64,000 nucleotides of DNA from Sordaria brevicollis (taxonomy: Eukaryota; Ascomycota; Sordariomycetes; Sordariales; Sordariaceae): the NCBI GenBank assembly GCA_033439795.1, contig JAUTDP010000006.1:1674001-1738000 (forward strand). The letters run 5' to 3'. The translations under genes were made by a program, and so were the position numbers. Below the pieces are notes generated by a model. It was given only the letters and a program-made list of their open reading frames with translations. It had not been told where the DNA came from and searched no databases. This document shows, one piece after another, positions 12,290 to 26,200 of this stretch; positions within the stretch are counted from its first letter, which is position 1, and every line of letters begins with the position of its first letter.

Positions 12290-13170
12290 GTATTTAAATG
12301 CGAAATTTCTATATTAGAAGGTAATTAACGAAAATATTATAATAGAAATCGAGAAACGCGCCGAGGTTATTAATTGCAATTAGGTAAATTATTATAGGGA
12401 TATTATATTCTTTAAATTTATTTCGGAGGTAATTTCTAAGAGTCGGAGATTCGATAAGATATACGGTATAAATATTATCGATAATTTTATCGATTAAAAT
12501 ACTTTTTATTAAATTTATAAAGAGGACCTAGTTATTATTTAGGAAGAATTTCGTATTTAGGGAATTATTACCGAAGTTTATGCCGATATTATATATACCT
12601 TTCCTAAAGTAATTAATAAAACTAGCGAAAACGTAGTCCGATTGGATTCGTAAGTTTTCTATTTTATTAATTAAATATATTAATTTTTATTCGATAATTA
12701 TTAATTAAATTGCGAAATTATTAAAATAGATACTTATTAATACGTAGAGAAGGTTAATATTCCCGAAGAATTTGAATAATAATTTTAGGCCTTAGAGAAA
12801 TAAAACCGGATTTTTATTTAAACGGTCGCTATATTAACGGAAATATTACCCCTATCGGGTAAACGCACCGTTATATTTATTCCCGATATTAAATACAATA
12901 TAAAAATAAAGTAGGACGTTAAAATTAGAAGCGATATTGCCCGACGGATATACGGAGGTATTAATTTTCTTAATAGTAATGATTCTAATAATAATAGTAA
13001 TTCGTTAATTAATTAAGGATTAGATCCTTAATTGCCGTTGGGTTTAAGAGGATTTACGTTTATAGGACTTATGAAGGTAGTCCCCCGGTAAAAACGGTTT
13101 ACTAAAATCGCCGATTTATATATATTTAGTAATAACCCTTTTAACGATAAGGTGTCGTTTAATACTAATG
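12290..13170 (+). pseudogene. gag of A, N-terminal part
   Basis: A plus-strand frame with scattered RIP-type stops runs up to the B insertion and continues after it at 40138. The joined frame gives a typical gypsy capsid region (FNTNA followed by an IF-x-IKYKLK stretch). The exact start is not resolvable because T lies just upstream. Confidence 0.55.
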
Positions 13171-13636
13171 TGGGGTGAAATTATTATCTACCTAGATATA
13201 TAAGTAATTATTTAAATAATAGATAATAAGGTAGGTATAGATCTATACCTCCCTCCCTCTAGAAGATTCGGAGCCTATATTTAAAAAAAAGATAAAAGGG
13301 GGAGGCTTCTCCCTCCTTCGATTAAGGGAAGTAAGAGGGAAAATTAAAGAAGATAATAACTTTATTTTTCACCTAAAGAACCTTTTCTACGAAGCTACTA
13401 AATAACCCCCTTAAGGACTTCTAAAAGAATTAACTAATAGATTTACTCCTACTTGAAAAAGATAATAAGAGTAAAGCTTTGCTTTACTTTTACTCTTCTT
13501 CCTATAATAGTAAGGTTGAGAATTATTAACCCTATTTACGTTTTTTAAGTAAAAACCCCCTAGATTAGTTTAATCTTTTGCTATAAATTTATAATATAGG
13601 CTTTATTTCCTTTATAGTATAATTTTTAATTTAAAT
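13171..13636 (+). repeat. 5' LTR of B
   Basis: 466 bp, starting TGGGGTGAAA. It aligns without gaps to 39667-40132. Its outer half is less mutated than the matching half of the 3' LTR. Confidence 0.92.
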
Positions 13637-13699
13637 TAAATTTGGTAATAAAAATGAAATAAGTTTTAAATTCCTAATTAAATTGGTTAATATGGATGT

Positions 13700-15800
13700 A
13701 AGAGACCTTCGGCCGGGGTTTTTTATAAACGCGAAAGTTATTTTTGTAACCCTTAGGATATTATTTTAAATACCGATAATCGAGTAGCGAGGTGCTAATT
13801 GGTATTAATAATAAAGGAATCTTTCGATAAACTTATAGGAAATTTTAATTTCGGATATATACGAATTTCCGTTTCCCTAATATTATAAGATTTTAATTAA
13901 TAGAGAATAGATTAAAAAATAAGAGAAAATATAGAAGATTGAAAATTATAAGAAAATCGGAATAATAGAGGTAAAAAACCTAAAAATTAAAGATTTTATT
14001 AATAAATTTGAATAGGAATTACCGGAAAAATATTAAAGGGATTAAATCCGCTCTTTATTATAAATTGTCCGTTCGTTAAATATTTGTATTTTATACGCGG
14101 AATTCGTTTTCCGGTTGGTTAAAATTATTATAGGATTTTTCTTTCTAATAATTCGAGGATTTTTTAGTATTTCGAAGGAATTTTTAATTTTATTAAAAAA
14201 AGTAAAATTTATTAGCGAAGGTATTATTAAATAGATTTACTTTTCGGGTAGTTTAGAAATAAAATTATTACGAAATTTTAGGAATAGTAAAAATTTATTA
14301 GCGGTATTATAGTATTTAAATCGAAAGCCTATTAATAAAGAAGTATAGATTTATATCTCCTTCGAAAAAAATACAAATAATAATTAATATTCTAATTATA
14401 TATATAATACCCCTCTTTCCCTTTATTTATTATTTACTACTTATAAACCCGTATCGTTTATTATATTTAATAAGGATATTATTATTATATTTAAAGATAT
14501 TCCCCTTATTTTTTCCTCTTTTTTATCGACTTTATCGTTTATCCCTTTTTATTCCCTCTTTACCGAGCGAATTTTTCCTATTAAAATAATTTTCGATATT
14601 ATTATCGCTATTTTAATTAATAGTATTATTCGTAATATTACCCCCGCTAATTTTTTTAATAGGAATAAAGTTATTAAATATTTTAAATTATTTAAAGAAA
14701 AGGTTAGGATTTACGAATTCGATAATAATAAATAGAAGATTTCTACCTAATTTTAATAATATAAAAGGGAGCCTAAAAATATTAATAAAAGTATTATTCG
14801 TAAATTTAAATTCCGGAAGATTTATATTTAATTTAAATTTATAAAGCGGTTTAAAATAGCTTATAAAGCTAAGGACTTTAAGTAAATTAAGAGTACGGTT
14901 ATTACTTTAAAATATTTTTATTCTAAGCGGGTTTTTAATAATCGTAATACTATTATAGACGCTATTTTTATTTATACGGTTCTATTAATTCGCTAAACCG
15001 CTATTAATTAATCCTTCGCCTATATTAACGCTATTAAGAATTTTTACCGAAAATTTAATTTCGAAATTAAACGGATTATAACCTCTTTCTTTAATAAATA
15101 TAAAGAAGAATTCTACTATATAGATTGGGTAGAATTTTTAATTAAATTAAACGGCTTAATTATCGAATAGTTCGACAATATTAAATTTAACGATTATTTT
15201 AATAATAAGGAGGAGATTAATACTTACCGTCCTATACGTAAAGTAATCCGTTTTTCCGATAAGGAATTTATTTAAAGCGCTAATAAAAAGCTTATTAAGA
15301 AGTCTATCCTCAAATTTATTTTTAAAGCCGCCGAAATTCCTATTATAATTAAAGATAATTAAATAGAGAAGTTAACTAAATCCTTCGAATAATTAATTAT
15401 CGTTTATAAATCCCTAATAAGTAATTAGATTATTAATATTTCTATCCTACTTCTTTTTATACCTTTTTAATTTTAACCGATTTAAATTTACTATCTTTAA
15501 ATTAATTTAATCTAAACCCGCCCCTATAATAAAGATTATATTAGTAATAAAGGAAGGAGGGAGCCTTATCGTTAAACGTATTACTATTATAATAAAATAA
15601 ATTATTATTTATTTAATTATAAAAAGAAGGATAAGGACGATTCTTATAATATTATATAGTAGATTGCCTTTAATAAGTAGAGATTTATAAGTATTATTAT
15701 TTATATAGGTAGTACTATAAATGTTTTTAATCTACTCTTTAATAAAATATATATTCGTATTATTAATTAAAGTACTTTAAAAAAAATAATCTATTTATTA
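13700..15800 (+). pseudogene. gag of B
   Basis: A plus-strand reading of this region gives a long charged protein with RIP-type stops. Near 15580-15630 it has a tract with Asn, His and aromatic residues spaced like a zinc knuckle with the cysteines lost. Limits are approximate. It directly follows the LTR and primer site, as gag should. Confidence 0.5.
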
Positions 15801-16599
15801 CTTACTTTAAACCTAGACTATTTTAATTATAATAATTTTAAAAGATGGGAGAGAGATGTTTAATAAAAAAGCGTCGTTATAAATCTTCGTTTTACCCTTT
15901 ATTTTAAATTCTTTAAGTACCCCGATATAGCGAGGAAATAATAGGATACGGTTTTTATTCGGAGAGCTAATATTAGGGCTATTAATTATATTACTATTAA
16001 TATCTTTAATAAATTTTATAAGCTTTTAATTAAGCTTTATCGAGGGACCGGTATTTTTGGTTTATAAACTTAAGTATTTATAATCTTTAGAATTGAGGAT
16101 ATTACTAATTTTACTAAGGAGTAGATTGGTTCCCTTCTTAATACGGCTATAATTATTATTAGGGAATTAAAGAGGTTTAGAACGGAGGAAATTATATTCG
16201 GTTATATTACGACGCTCCCCTTTATTTAACCTTTTAACGTTAAAATCAATAAATTTATACCTAAATAACTTAATTAAATTCTTAAAGATAAAAGCCGTAT
16301 TAATAAAATAATATTTATAATAATAATAATACCTTCGATAAAAATAATAATTAAGAAGGCGCCCGTAATCGAAAAGGACGGAGGTATTAATTAACCAATC
16401 TTCTAGGATATTATTTCTAAATTCCGAGAATAATACCCTATAGCCGCTAAATTTATAAACGCTAAAGTTACCATTACTATTAAAGATATTATTCGGGATA
16501 ACCTAATTATTATTAAAATTATTTATAATTAAGTTAAATAGTTTTTTAATATACTTTATATAAAGGACGGGGTTTTTAAAATCTAATTTAAATATTATA

Positions 16600-18187
16600 A
16601 TAGTATTACCCTTAATAATAACTTTGAAATTAACCGTTTTATTCCTATTTAATAAGGAATTTAAATATATTTTATTATAACTATTAATCCGGTTTATAAT
16701 CCTTTTATTAATTTTATAGAGGCCTCTTTTGGGGATGAATTTTTCTTTTTATTCGATTAATAAAATATTACCGATTAGCGGAGGGTTAAATTTCCTCCTA
16801 CCCGAATTTTATTAATTTGTAATATCCTAGCCTTAGCGATTAATTAAATAAAGTAAATTAATAAATCCTCTTTTATTAAGAATAAAATTATACGCTTAAT
16901 ACCGTTATTAATCCTTTACGTTTTTATTAGCGTAAAAGGAGGTAAGAAAATATTTATTCTATTAAATAGTAACGTCGAATATAATATTATTAATAAGGCG
17001 TTAATTAATAATTTTAGGTTATAAAGTATTTTTATTAAAATTACTAATATTAATAGTAATAGCGGGAAGAAGGGTTTCCTTAGAGAGATTTATAAGAAGG
17101 TATATTTATTTAATAAAGGAAGGGAAATTTATTTCTTCGTTACCGAATAACCCTTACTTAATTATAATATTATTTTAGGCTTACCGTTTTTCTATAATAT
17201 AAATGTCTATTTAATTTATAAAGATAGTAAGGTTTTCGCTATTATAACGATTAAAGGGGTAATAATCCGCGCTGCGTTAATTAAAATTTATAATTTAATA
17301 AAAGGGGTTTTTAAAGGCGGGTAAAAGGTTTAACTCCTTTATAATTATAATAATAATAATAGAGAGAAAGGCGGTAATAAAGGAAAAAAAGGAAGAGAAG
17401 AAAGAACGGCGGAAGTAAATAAAAGAAGAGGAAAAATAAATACCGAAATAATTAAAGGAGGATAATAAACGAATTGCCCCTATATTAAATTTTACGGTTA
17501 AATAAATTTTAGAATTATTATAGTAGGAAAAGGATAATTTAGAAGAATTAAAAAATATATAGAAAAATATAAATAATTTAGTATGGATTTCTAAATAATT
17601 TTTATAGCGGATATAAAGGGGGGTAATTACGTTAATTTAAAAGTTCGGTTTAAAAAAGAGATTTTTATTAGAGGAAGAATTTAATTTTAAAGGAAAATTA
17701 GAAGTAATATTCTAAACGTATACTATATATAAGTAAATAATTTAAAAGGTTAATCCGGTTAATAATATAATTTTTAATAATTTTAAGCCTAAAAGGGACT
17801 TTAATTAAAAGGCGAAGCGATTAAAAGTAATTAAAGAGCGGATTACTATTTTATTTAAAAATTTTGGTTTTAAATAAGATTAATACGTTATTCTACGCTT
17901 TATAAAATTAATTAAAAGGTTTTATTTTATTAAAGAACGCTTTTAAATTATTTTAAAAACGGTTTAAAATACTTTAAACGAAGCCGAAATCGAATTATTT
18001 ATTTATATTTTCTATAATAGGGAATAAATTCTTATATAGGATTTTAATAAATATAGAAGATTTAACCCGGATATTATTCTCCCTTAATAAATCCGTATTA
18101 TATTTTATTTTATTTAATAGATAAAATTTATTCTAATATTTAAAGCCCTCTATAATTAAATATACGATTTATTAAAGGATAGAATAC
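16600..18187 (+). pseudogene. pol of B, first part (protease and start of reverse transcriptase)
   Basis: An aspartic protease-like stretch (LLNSNVEYNIINKALI near 16960-17010) is followed by linker. The N-terminal reverse transcriptase region (about 17860-18187) ends in LLKDRI, where C is inserted. The frame resumes at 31714. Stops fit RIP. Confidence 0.7.
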
Positions 18188-18810
18188 TGAAATGGGGAAG
18201 AAAAACAACCCTAAATAACCACTACCACTACAATAATTGGGAAAGGAGCTATATCAAAAACTTCTAATAAGATTAAAAGAGTAGAGAGAGGAGCAGATCT
18301 GTAGGGGAGAAAGGAGCAATCTAACAATAGGAATATCTTTTTCGACTTAATTGTATCTTTTCTTTTACCTATTATAGAGGTAGGGTTAGGAAGTTTTAAA
18401 GATTTGATTAAGGAGCTAATTTTTACTAAATTGAAGAAGATTTTTATCTCAAAGATTAAATAAAGTCTAATTGTTATTCTAATAAAAATTGCCTGACCTT
18501 CTTTCTTTATTTTTAATTACCCTTCTCTCTTTTTATTTCCTTTAGAGCTTTCCTTCTTTCTATATAAAAGTCCGAAATTCATTCTACAGCCTTCTTTTTT
18601 AATCTATTTAATATACCACTATTATACTTCCTTCAAATTAGCTTATTATAATGCATCCTTATCCTATACCTCTTCTCTTAAATTATAACTAGGGAAAATC
18701 CTTAGAAGAATTCCTTTAGAATAAAAAACTACGAAAAATTTTCGAAAAAATATAGAAAAAATTTGCTATCTAGCCGTATACCTTTATACTTATTTATCCG
18801 CCCTATTTCA
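18188..18810 (-). repeat. 3' LTR of C (left copy)
   Basis: 623 bp, gap-free match to 31087-31709. The left (outer) part keeps bases such as TGAAATGGGG, which read TAAAATAGGG in the other copy. Confidence 0.93.
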
Positions 18811-18899
18811 AACTTCCCTTTAAATTTATTTACTAATCCTATAAAACTAAATTTATTAATAACTACTTCAATCCTTCCTAGCCGACCTCTTCTTTTTTT

Positions 18900-21400
18900 A
18901 CCTTTCTAATCTTTTAAACTCTCTTTCTCTTCTCTTTCTCTCTTTCTAAATTAGTTTACGCTTTATCTTCTACCTATTTTCTTCTTAACCGATCTTCTTC
19001 TTATTTTAGGCTACTAATATAATAATATATCCCACATCCTAAATACAATTTGTAAATATAATATATCGGGATAATATTAGAGTATATTTAATATTGAAGA
19101 TTATATTACTAAGTTTTCGAAGTTTATTAGCAAGTGGGAGCTAATTATCTACGTTGAGCTTATTAGGCAAAATAAAATTATTAATTATAACGATTTCTCT
19201 TCCCCTATAATTATTAATATTAATTACCAATATTTATTATTCCTCTATACGCTTCCTCTTCGCTTTAAAAATTAGCGGCAATAATTACTTTTTTTTAGTA
19301 GGAGACGTTAAAATACTATTGCAATTTCCTTTTAATTATATACTAATAATTATTAAAAAAATGCTATTAGTAAAACTATTATTGGGTAAAGCAATTTTAA
19401 TTTTGGGGAGGGATTGGACAATAGGTTTTTATTTAAAAAAACGGGGAAAATAAGGGAAATTAGCAAATTTTTATACTAATTAATACCTAATTATTTTAAT
19501 AGGGCGATATTCGTTTAAATAACCTCTCTAATATACTAAACTCGTAAAGAATTTAGGCTAGGGATTAAAGTCTTCTTTTCCGCTTTTCCTCTTTACGACC
19601 GTATAGATTAATTATTTCTAATTTTTCGAAAGTAGATTCTTTCTTATTTACTACGTTAAAAGGGCGTTATATATTACTTTTATCTATTACTGAACTATAG
19701 CATTTTTAAATTATTTTATATTAGGGATTTAATTATATTCCTATTAATATTTACTTTATTCCTAAAATTCAATTATCGTAAACCCTTGAAGTAATTTGTT
19801 AATAAGTTTTCTTCGACGTTTTATCTCGATAAAAAAAATTCGGGCTATTTTTAAAACTTAAAGGCTATAAATTTAAATTCTCTATTATATTAGGAATACT
19901 ATATTGAATTATTTTTAATTATTAGAAATATTAGGGATTCGATCTCCTATTGGTATTAAAAAAATATAATTCTCAATTACGAATACTTTATAAGCTTTTA
20001 TAATTTTCTATTCGTATTACTAATTATAGAAATTATTATAGAAAAACTAAAACGTTTCTCCTTAATTAAAGATTATAAGAACGAAGTAATTATTAACTAC
20101 AATAGGGAAATACCAATATCGGACTAATTTTAAACTATTTCGAATATTAATATCTTTAATATAAAATTCACTACGTCTAATAATAGTAATTAGGTTTATT
20201 AAAGTATAGATCTAATCGCTATACTTTCGCAATATTTAATACAAATTAATATAAATTATTTCTCCTTCCTACTAATTCTTAATATTCGCTAAATACTATA
20301 TATTAATTAATCCTAATATTATTATATCCCAAAATATAATCGGGGTTAATTACTTATTAAACTATCCTAAAACGGGAGGAATAATTATATAGCGGAATAT
20401 AATTCTAATTGTCTATTTATCGTTATCGGGCTCTCTAGTAATTAAATAGGTCGAATTCTTATCGAGGATAATATTTTATTACTAATTAACTCTAAGGTAT
20501 TTCTAATTTTAAAATTTATTATAATAGATTAAATTATTTCTAATACGAAGGGGACAAATTTTTCCAATAATTATATTACCGAATTAGGGCCAAATTTTAT
20601 TCTTTTAATTCTAGCGCCGAATAGTCTTAAAGACCACGGGAGGGCAATTATTCGGTATTCCTATAATAGAAATTAAAGGTAAATTATTATAACTAAAATT
20701 GGAGGAGTTTATATTAATTAATATTTTAATTAATAATAAAGTTCTAAGGGATAGAAAATTTAATATAAAAGGGTTTTTAATAGGCAATAATAGTATAAAT
20801 TTATAAAAGGGTTTATTAATATATAAAAGGAAGAAAAAGAAGGAAAGGAAGGGTTATAAATAAAGGGTTTTTATACCTATTTTGTAAATTATCCACAAGG
20901 TCGAAAAATCGTAAATTCTTCCCTTTCTCTTAATCTCCTCTCGTAAATTATTTATAACACTTTAAACTCATTCCTTCTAATTTCTATTCATCTTATTTAT
21001 ATTTAAAATTTCAAATAGTAAAGTAAATAAACTTTATCTAACTTCCCTTAATATAATCTCTTAGCCTTTTAATATAATCGAAAGTCTTAATCTATAGTTG
21101 AATTTTAAAATTAAAGTACCTTTCCTATTATTTTTAATAAGAAAGTACTTTAAAATAGCGTTTATAACCCTTTTTATAATTAATTAAGATTTTAAAGCCT
21201 TACGAAATTGCTTTAAATAAATAGATATTATTTTTCTTATTTAATTTAAAGGTTTTTCGTAATCGTAGAGTATACGGTGCAAATAATTTTAAAAAGATGG
21301 TTTCTATCGGCTTTTTCCTTCGAAGATCATTTACTAAAAAAGTATAAAAAAAGTATATTTCTATTTATAATTATTCTTTATTTTTCCTCCTAATAACCTT
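18900..21400 (-). pseudogene. Ulp1/C48-like ORF of C
   Basis: On the minus strand one frame carries NNYFVLIIF, with Tyr at 20088-20086 where a catalytic His is expected. Seventeen codons on comes FFYNNF (Asn at 20037-20035 for Asp). Seventy-three codons after the His position is Tyr at 19869-19867 for Cys, in a stretch ending ARIFFIEIKRRR. The codon six before it is TAA (from CAA, Gln). The corresponding spacings in B are 17, 72 and 6, and B has TRIFFIKI at the same place. Limits of the ORF are uncertain. A competing plus-strand frame with few stops overlaps this region, but it lacks the shared motifs. Confidence 0.55.
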
Positions 21401-21483
21401 CTCTTTTTAAATATAATAAAGTATTAATAATAATAATAAAAATAAAACTATTAAGCAAAAATTCTTCGTAATAAATTAATATA

Positions 21484-22980
21484 ATGTCTTCTTCTAATTT
21501 TAACGCCGGTTTCTTTCCCTTTGCGAATAACCCTCTATTTCGCCTCCTTTAAAGGGAAATCCCTATTAAGGAACCTACTATACTTAATTAGTTTAATTTA
21601 AATATTAATGCCTTTACTTTATTTACCAAAAAACGTATTGCTATTATTAATCGCAATTCTCTTCGGCCGTATTTTAGCCTTAATACTTCGGAAATAGTAT
21701 ATTAAACCAATTTTCGTCCTAATAGTAAAAAGTAAATCTTCTTTAAAGTTTATATTAACCTTCTATATTGACCTTTATTTCCTCCTAATGCCCTTTAAAG
21801 TACTATTTAAAATAGTTGCTTTCGGCTATTTAATACTATTATAAATATTTATCCGATCGATAAACCCGTTATTACTAATTAATTATATATAAAGTAGCGT
21901 ATTAATAATAACGAATTATTAATAATTATAGCTACGTCTTTTAATTTACCTACTATATATCGATTAACTTTAGAGCGGATATTTAATTCGCTTCGCAACC
22001 TATTTAATCGCTATATCCTTATTAAGAAAAAAGGAATTTGGCTATAGGGTTATTACCTTACTTATATAAAGGCAAAGAAAGAACGGATCTTTAGGCTAAT
22101 AATTTAATTATTTAGTAACGAATAAGTATTTTTTTATTCTCTATTAATATTCTTCTACTAATTATTATTTTTTCTTTTAAAAATGGGATTATTTATTCGT
22201 ATTGCGTTAACCGATTCCGAAAAACGTATATATCGGTATATATTATTAATTAATAATAGGAGTGCGTTCCTATTTAGGCTCCTTTCGTCGGCTATAAGTC
22301 TTTAAGTAAGGATATTAAGAAGGGGATTTATAGTAATTATATTTAGTATAATAAAACGGTTTTAGATTATTCGGCATTTATTAAATTTTTAGGTAGTTTC
22401 AAATTTATTAAAAAATACCCGATTAAAAGTTTTAATCCCGAGCTTATTAAGATTTTAAAGTCCGATTAGGTTAAATATTTTATTTAGAGCTATAATATTA
22501 ATCGCGCCCGTTCGATATTAATCGATAATATTCTTCTTTACCGTTAGGTTATTAATAAAGAACCCGTCCCTATTAATTATAAATAATAGTTAGAATATAT
22601 ACGTTAGGAATTTAAAACTTTAAAGTTAAAAAGAAAAGGTATTATAATCCGTAGTAATTGTAATATATCTAAACGGTTATTAATAATAATAAAGATTAAT
22701 AATAAGGATAAGGAAATAATCGATACTAATAATAACGATTTAAATTCCTTTAGCGAGGAATCTATTACCGGCGAAAATAATGATAGCGAAAACGAGGATA
22801 ATAATAAAGAAAATAAAGAAAATAATAAAAACGATAACGGGGATAATAACGAGGATAATAAAAATAATAAGGAGGAGGATAATAAAAATAATAAGGAAGA
22901 TTCTAATTAAGAGCGTAAAATTTTAATTAATTTCGAGGGTTTTTCTAATAATAAATAGGGGTTTTATTAAAGATTATTAT
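21484..22980 (+). pseudogene. Antisense ORF of C with probable intron and acidic tail
   Basis: Opposite to gag-pol, a frame starts at ATG 21484 (MSSSNFNAGFFPF) and runs to about 22125. A likely intron follows (GT at 22126, TACTAAT branch near 22156, acceptor at 22180-22181 now AA, a RIP change of AG). The frame then continues from 22182 to about 22980. The C-terminus is a long Asp/Glu/Asn/Lys-rich tract. Exon 2 shares the block ARSILIDNILLYRQ with the antisense ORF of B. It ends about 350-400 bp from the end of pol, tail to tail. I recognise no family. Stops are of the RIP type. Confidence 0.55.
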
Positions 22981-23299
22981 TAACACCTGTACTATAAAAA
23001 AATAAATCTATATCTTACAGTTTTTTAAAACTTCTTGTATTCTTATCTATATAAGTATTAATTTCCGAAAAAAATTACGAAAAACTTTATTAAATAAAGG
23101 GGGTTAATAAGGTTTTTAAAAATATAATTAGAAGGAATAAGGAAAATAAATATAAAATATAAAATTCTATATATTATATATACTTCCCTTCGAAATTAAT
23201 AAAAGTTCCTACAAATTAATTTCGTATAAAAATAAAATAATAACGAATAATAGTAAAAAATAACGAAGTAAATGCTAAGGAATATATTTATCTTAATTT

Positions 23300-26200
23300 C
23301 GGAAGTTAGTTTGAACTTAAATTTGGGCGCGATATTAATTTCGTTTTTAATTCGGGTTTTAGTTTAGACTTTAGTTCGACTTCGTCTTTATTAAAATAAT
23401 ATTAAGGGCCTTCGGGCTTAATAAATTCCAATTCGATAATAAATTCCTAATTTTATTCGCATTCTCTTTTAGTATTTTAGCGGGTTTAAATCTACTTTAC
23501 TTCTAATCTTCGCGCTTATTCCCGTATAAAGAGTAAATGCTCGTTAATTTAGACTTCTTTAGGGACCTATAAACCGTTAATAGTATTAAGATTATTGAAT
23601 TCTTTATATTCTTTATTAGGATTAAGGAGTATACTATTTCGGCGAATAAATTTCTTAATATTTCTAGAAGAAATTAGCCTTTTAAAACGAAATCCGTCTA
23701 ATTACGTATAGTAATAAATATTTTTATTAATAATATTAACGATTTTATAAGGACTTTTCCACTTATAATTTAATTTCTTAATAATATTTATATCGATTCC
23801 CCGAATACTATCGTAAATAAAGATAAAATTTCCAATATTAATAATAGCGTTTTTCGGTCTCATTTTATAGAAATTAACGGAATCTCTTCGCGCGGTAGCT
23901 TTTCTCCTAGCATCGGTAACCTTCTCGGCCGCCTATTAAAAGCGGTATTTAATATTATAATATATTTAAGCGACGGCGGCGATTAATTTATTTATTATAT
24001 ATTTCTTTAAATACTTTTCCTATTCGATTAGTTTTTAAGATAAATGGTCGAATTTAATAGGAGTAATAGGATTATAATTATAGGCTAATTAAAAGGGAGT
24101 GAATCCGTAATTATTACGAATAGTAATACGATTAATAAAAAGGATATAAGGGAGTAAATCCTTTTATCCTTTATTAATTCCTTTTATTAATTTGGTTAGT
24201 ATTATAATAATTACCGAATGCCTTTATTCGTTAATTCTATTAGTTCGGTAATTATAAGGCGCTATTCGTATTAACGGGATTTAGAGGTTATTAAATACTT
24301 CGGTAAATTCTCCTTGAAATTCGGAATTATTATCGATAAAAATATTAAAAGGATATCCCTAACGTAAAAATACTTTCCGGAGGAAAATAGTAATATATTT
24401 CGACGTTAGTATTAGAAGAACTTTTATTTCTACGTAATTCGTTAAATTATCTCTAGCTTTAATTAACGTTTATCGTTTTCCTTTTCCGCCCGGTAAATAT
24501 TAAACGTCTAAAATCTACTAGCTAAAAAGTTAAAGAATTAAAAATAATTATCTATACCTATTTTTATAATGTTTAAGAACGTATATTTAATAAATAGTAT
24601 AGCTGCGGATTATATTTTCGACCTAAGTATATATTCTATACTAATAATAGTATTTAGTGATCCGTTTATAAATTCTTTCCCTTCTTCGATAGCCGGCTTC
24701 GTCGTAATAACGTTATATAATTAACTCCTATTACGTCTTATCGTCAATTAAAAGACGAGGGTAAGTACACTTATAAACTATTTGTAATTAAAGCCTTCGA
24801 TAATAAACGAAATATTTAAGGGCGTTTTTCTTAAAAGTTTATTGTATAATAAATATTTTATTATATTGTACGGGAACGCGGAGCGAAAGTAGATAACGAG
24901 TTATATTTTCCGAATAATTAGAATATTCGTTGAATAAAATCCGCTCCCCTTCTATATATTTCTCGGTAAAAAGATAATAAATTTAGACGTCGATAAAGTC
25001 GTTAATATCTTCCTTAAGGCGCTTCTCTTTTAAATTACTTTTTTTAAAGGGTTTTTAGGAAAGGCCGTTAATTATAGTATTTTTAATTCCGGGGATATAC
25101 TTTATATTAAAATCGAAATATTTTATTTAAATAATCTACCGTATAAGAAGGGCATTAAAAATATCGTTTACCGCGCTATTAAATTAATAAATAAAGATTT
25201 GAGTATCTATTTTAATAATAAAATATATTCCGAAAAGTTAATGTCTTAATCGTTTGAAAATATAGAGTAAATTACGAAATTTTCGTTTAATAGTATTATA
25301 ACGAGCTTCGGCCGGTAACTAAATACCGCTCTCAAACTTATAAGGATATCGTTTCTTATCGAAGTTAAATTATTTAATAATTGCTTTCTATCCTTTAATA
25401 TAAATATTGGTAACGAAATAAATAATTATTTCGCTATTATTATAAACGAAGGTTATAAAGATTAGAGTAATAGTAATTTTATATTAAAGATATTCTATAG
25501 TAAATTACTAATTTTCTATTTATATTAATTCAATTCCCTTCTTTATAATAGCGTATAACGGGATAGCAATAATTCTAAAATCTTTAATCTAAATCCGGTA
25601 ATAATTAACGATACCTAGAAAAGCTCGAAGTTTTTTAAACTCTTTTCCTCGGGGTTTGGCTTTTCCAATAATATAATGAGTCTATTCGCGAATTTTTCTA
25701 ACTTTAGTTTCATTTGGAGATTTGCCTTTAGGACTATAAATATAATTAATTAAAATTATTTTTTGTTTATATTATTAGGATTTGGTTACGGCAATTATTC
25801 CGCTAGCAAATTTAACGTTTAGTAGTACTCTATTAATATTAATAAAATATTCGTAAATAAAGCGTCGAATTCCTTTATTATTAATTAATTTATTATTATA
25901 CCGGCTTTTTAGACTTTTAATATAAATATCGTTAAAATAAGGCTAGTATACCTTAGGGATTAAATTGTAAAGGATCCTAATTATTACCCTTATAAATTAA
26001 GCGATTGAATTGGTTCCTCTCTAGGGTAGTGTTATTATATAGAATAGACTAAAAGGTATTAAAAATATCGTTAAATCCCAATTTTCTTCATTAAATTAAA
26101 CTTTATCGTATCCTAAGAATAAATTTAATAAAGAAAAAATCTCGTACCTAGTAAAATCTTCGCTAAAAGGTTCGTACCCTGGGGGTATATTAGTATTACG

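Noticed and set aside
19060..20880. Plus-strand frame with few stops opposite the C48-like ORF of C
   Set aside because: Low-stop frames on both strands are common in RIPped DNA because CpA loss biases codons; only the minus frame shares motifs with B.
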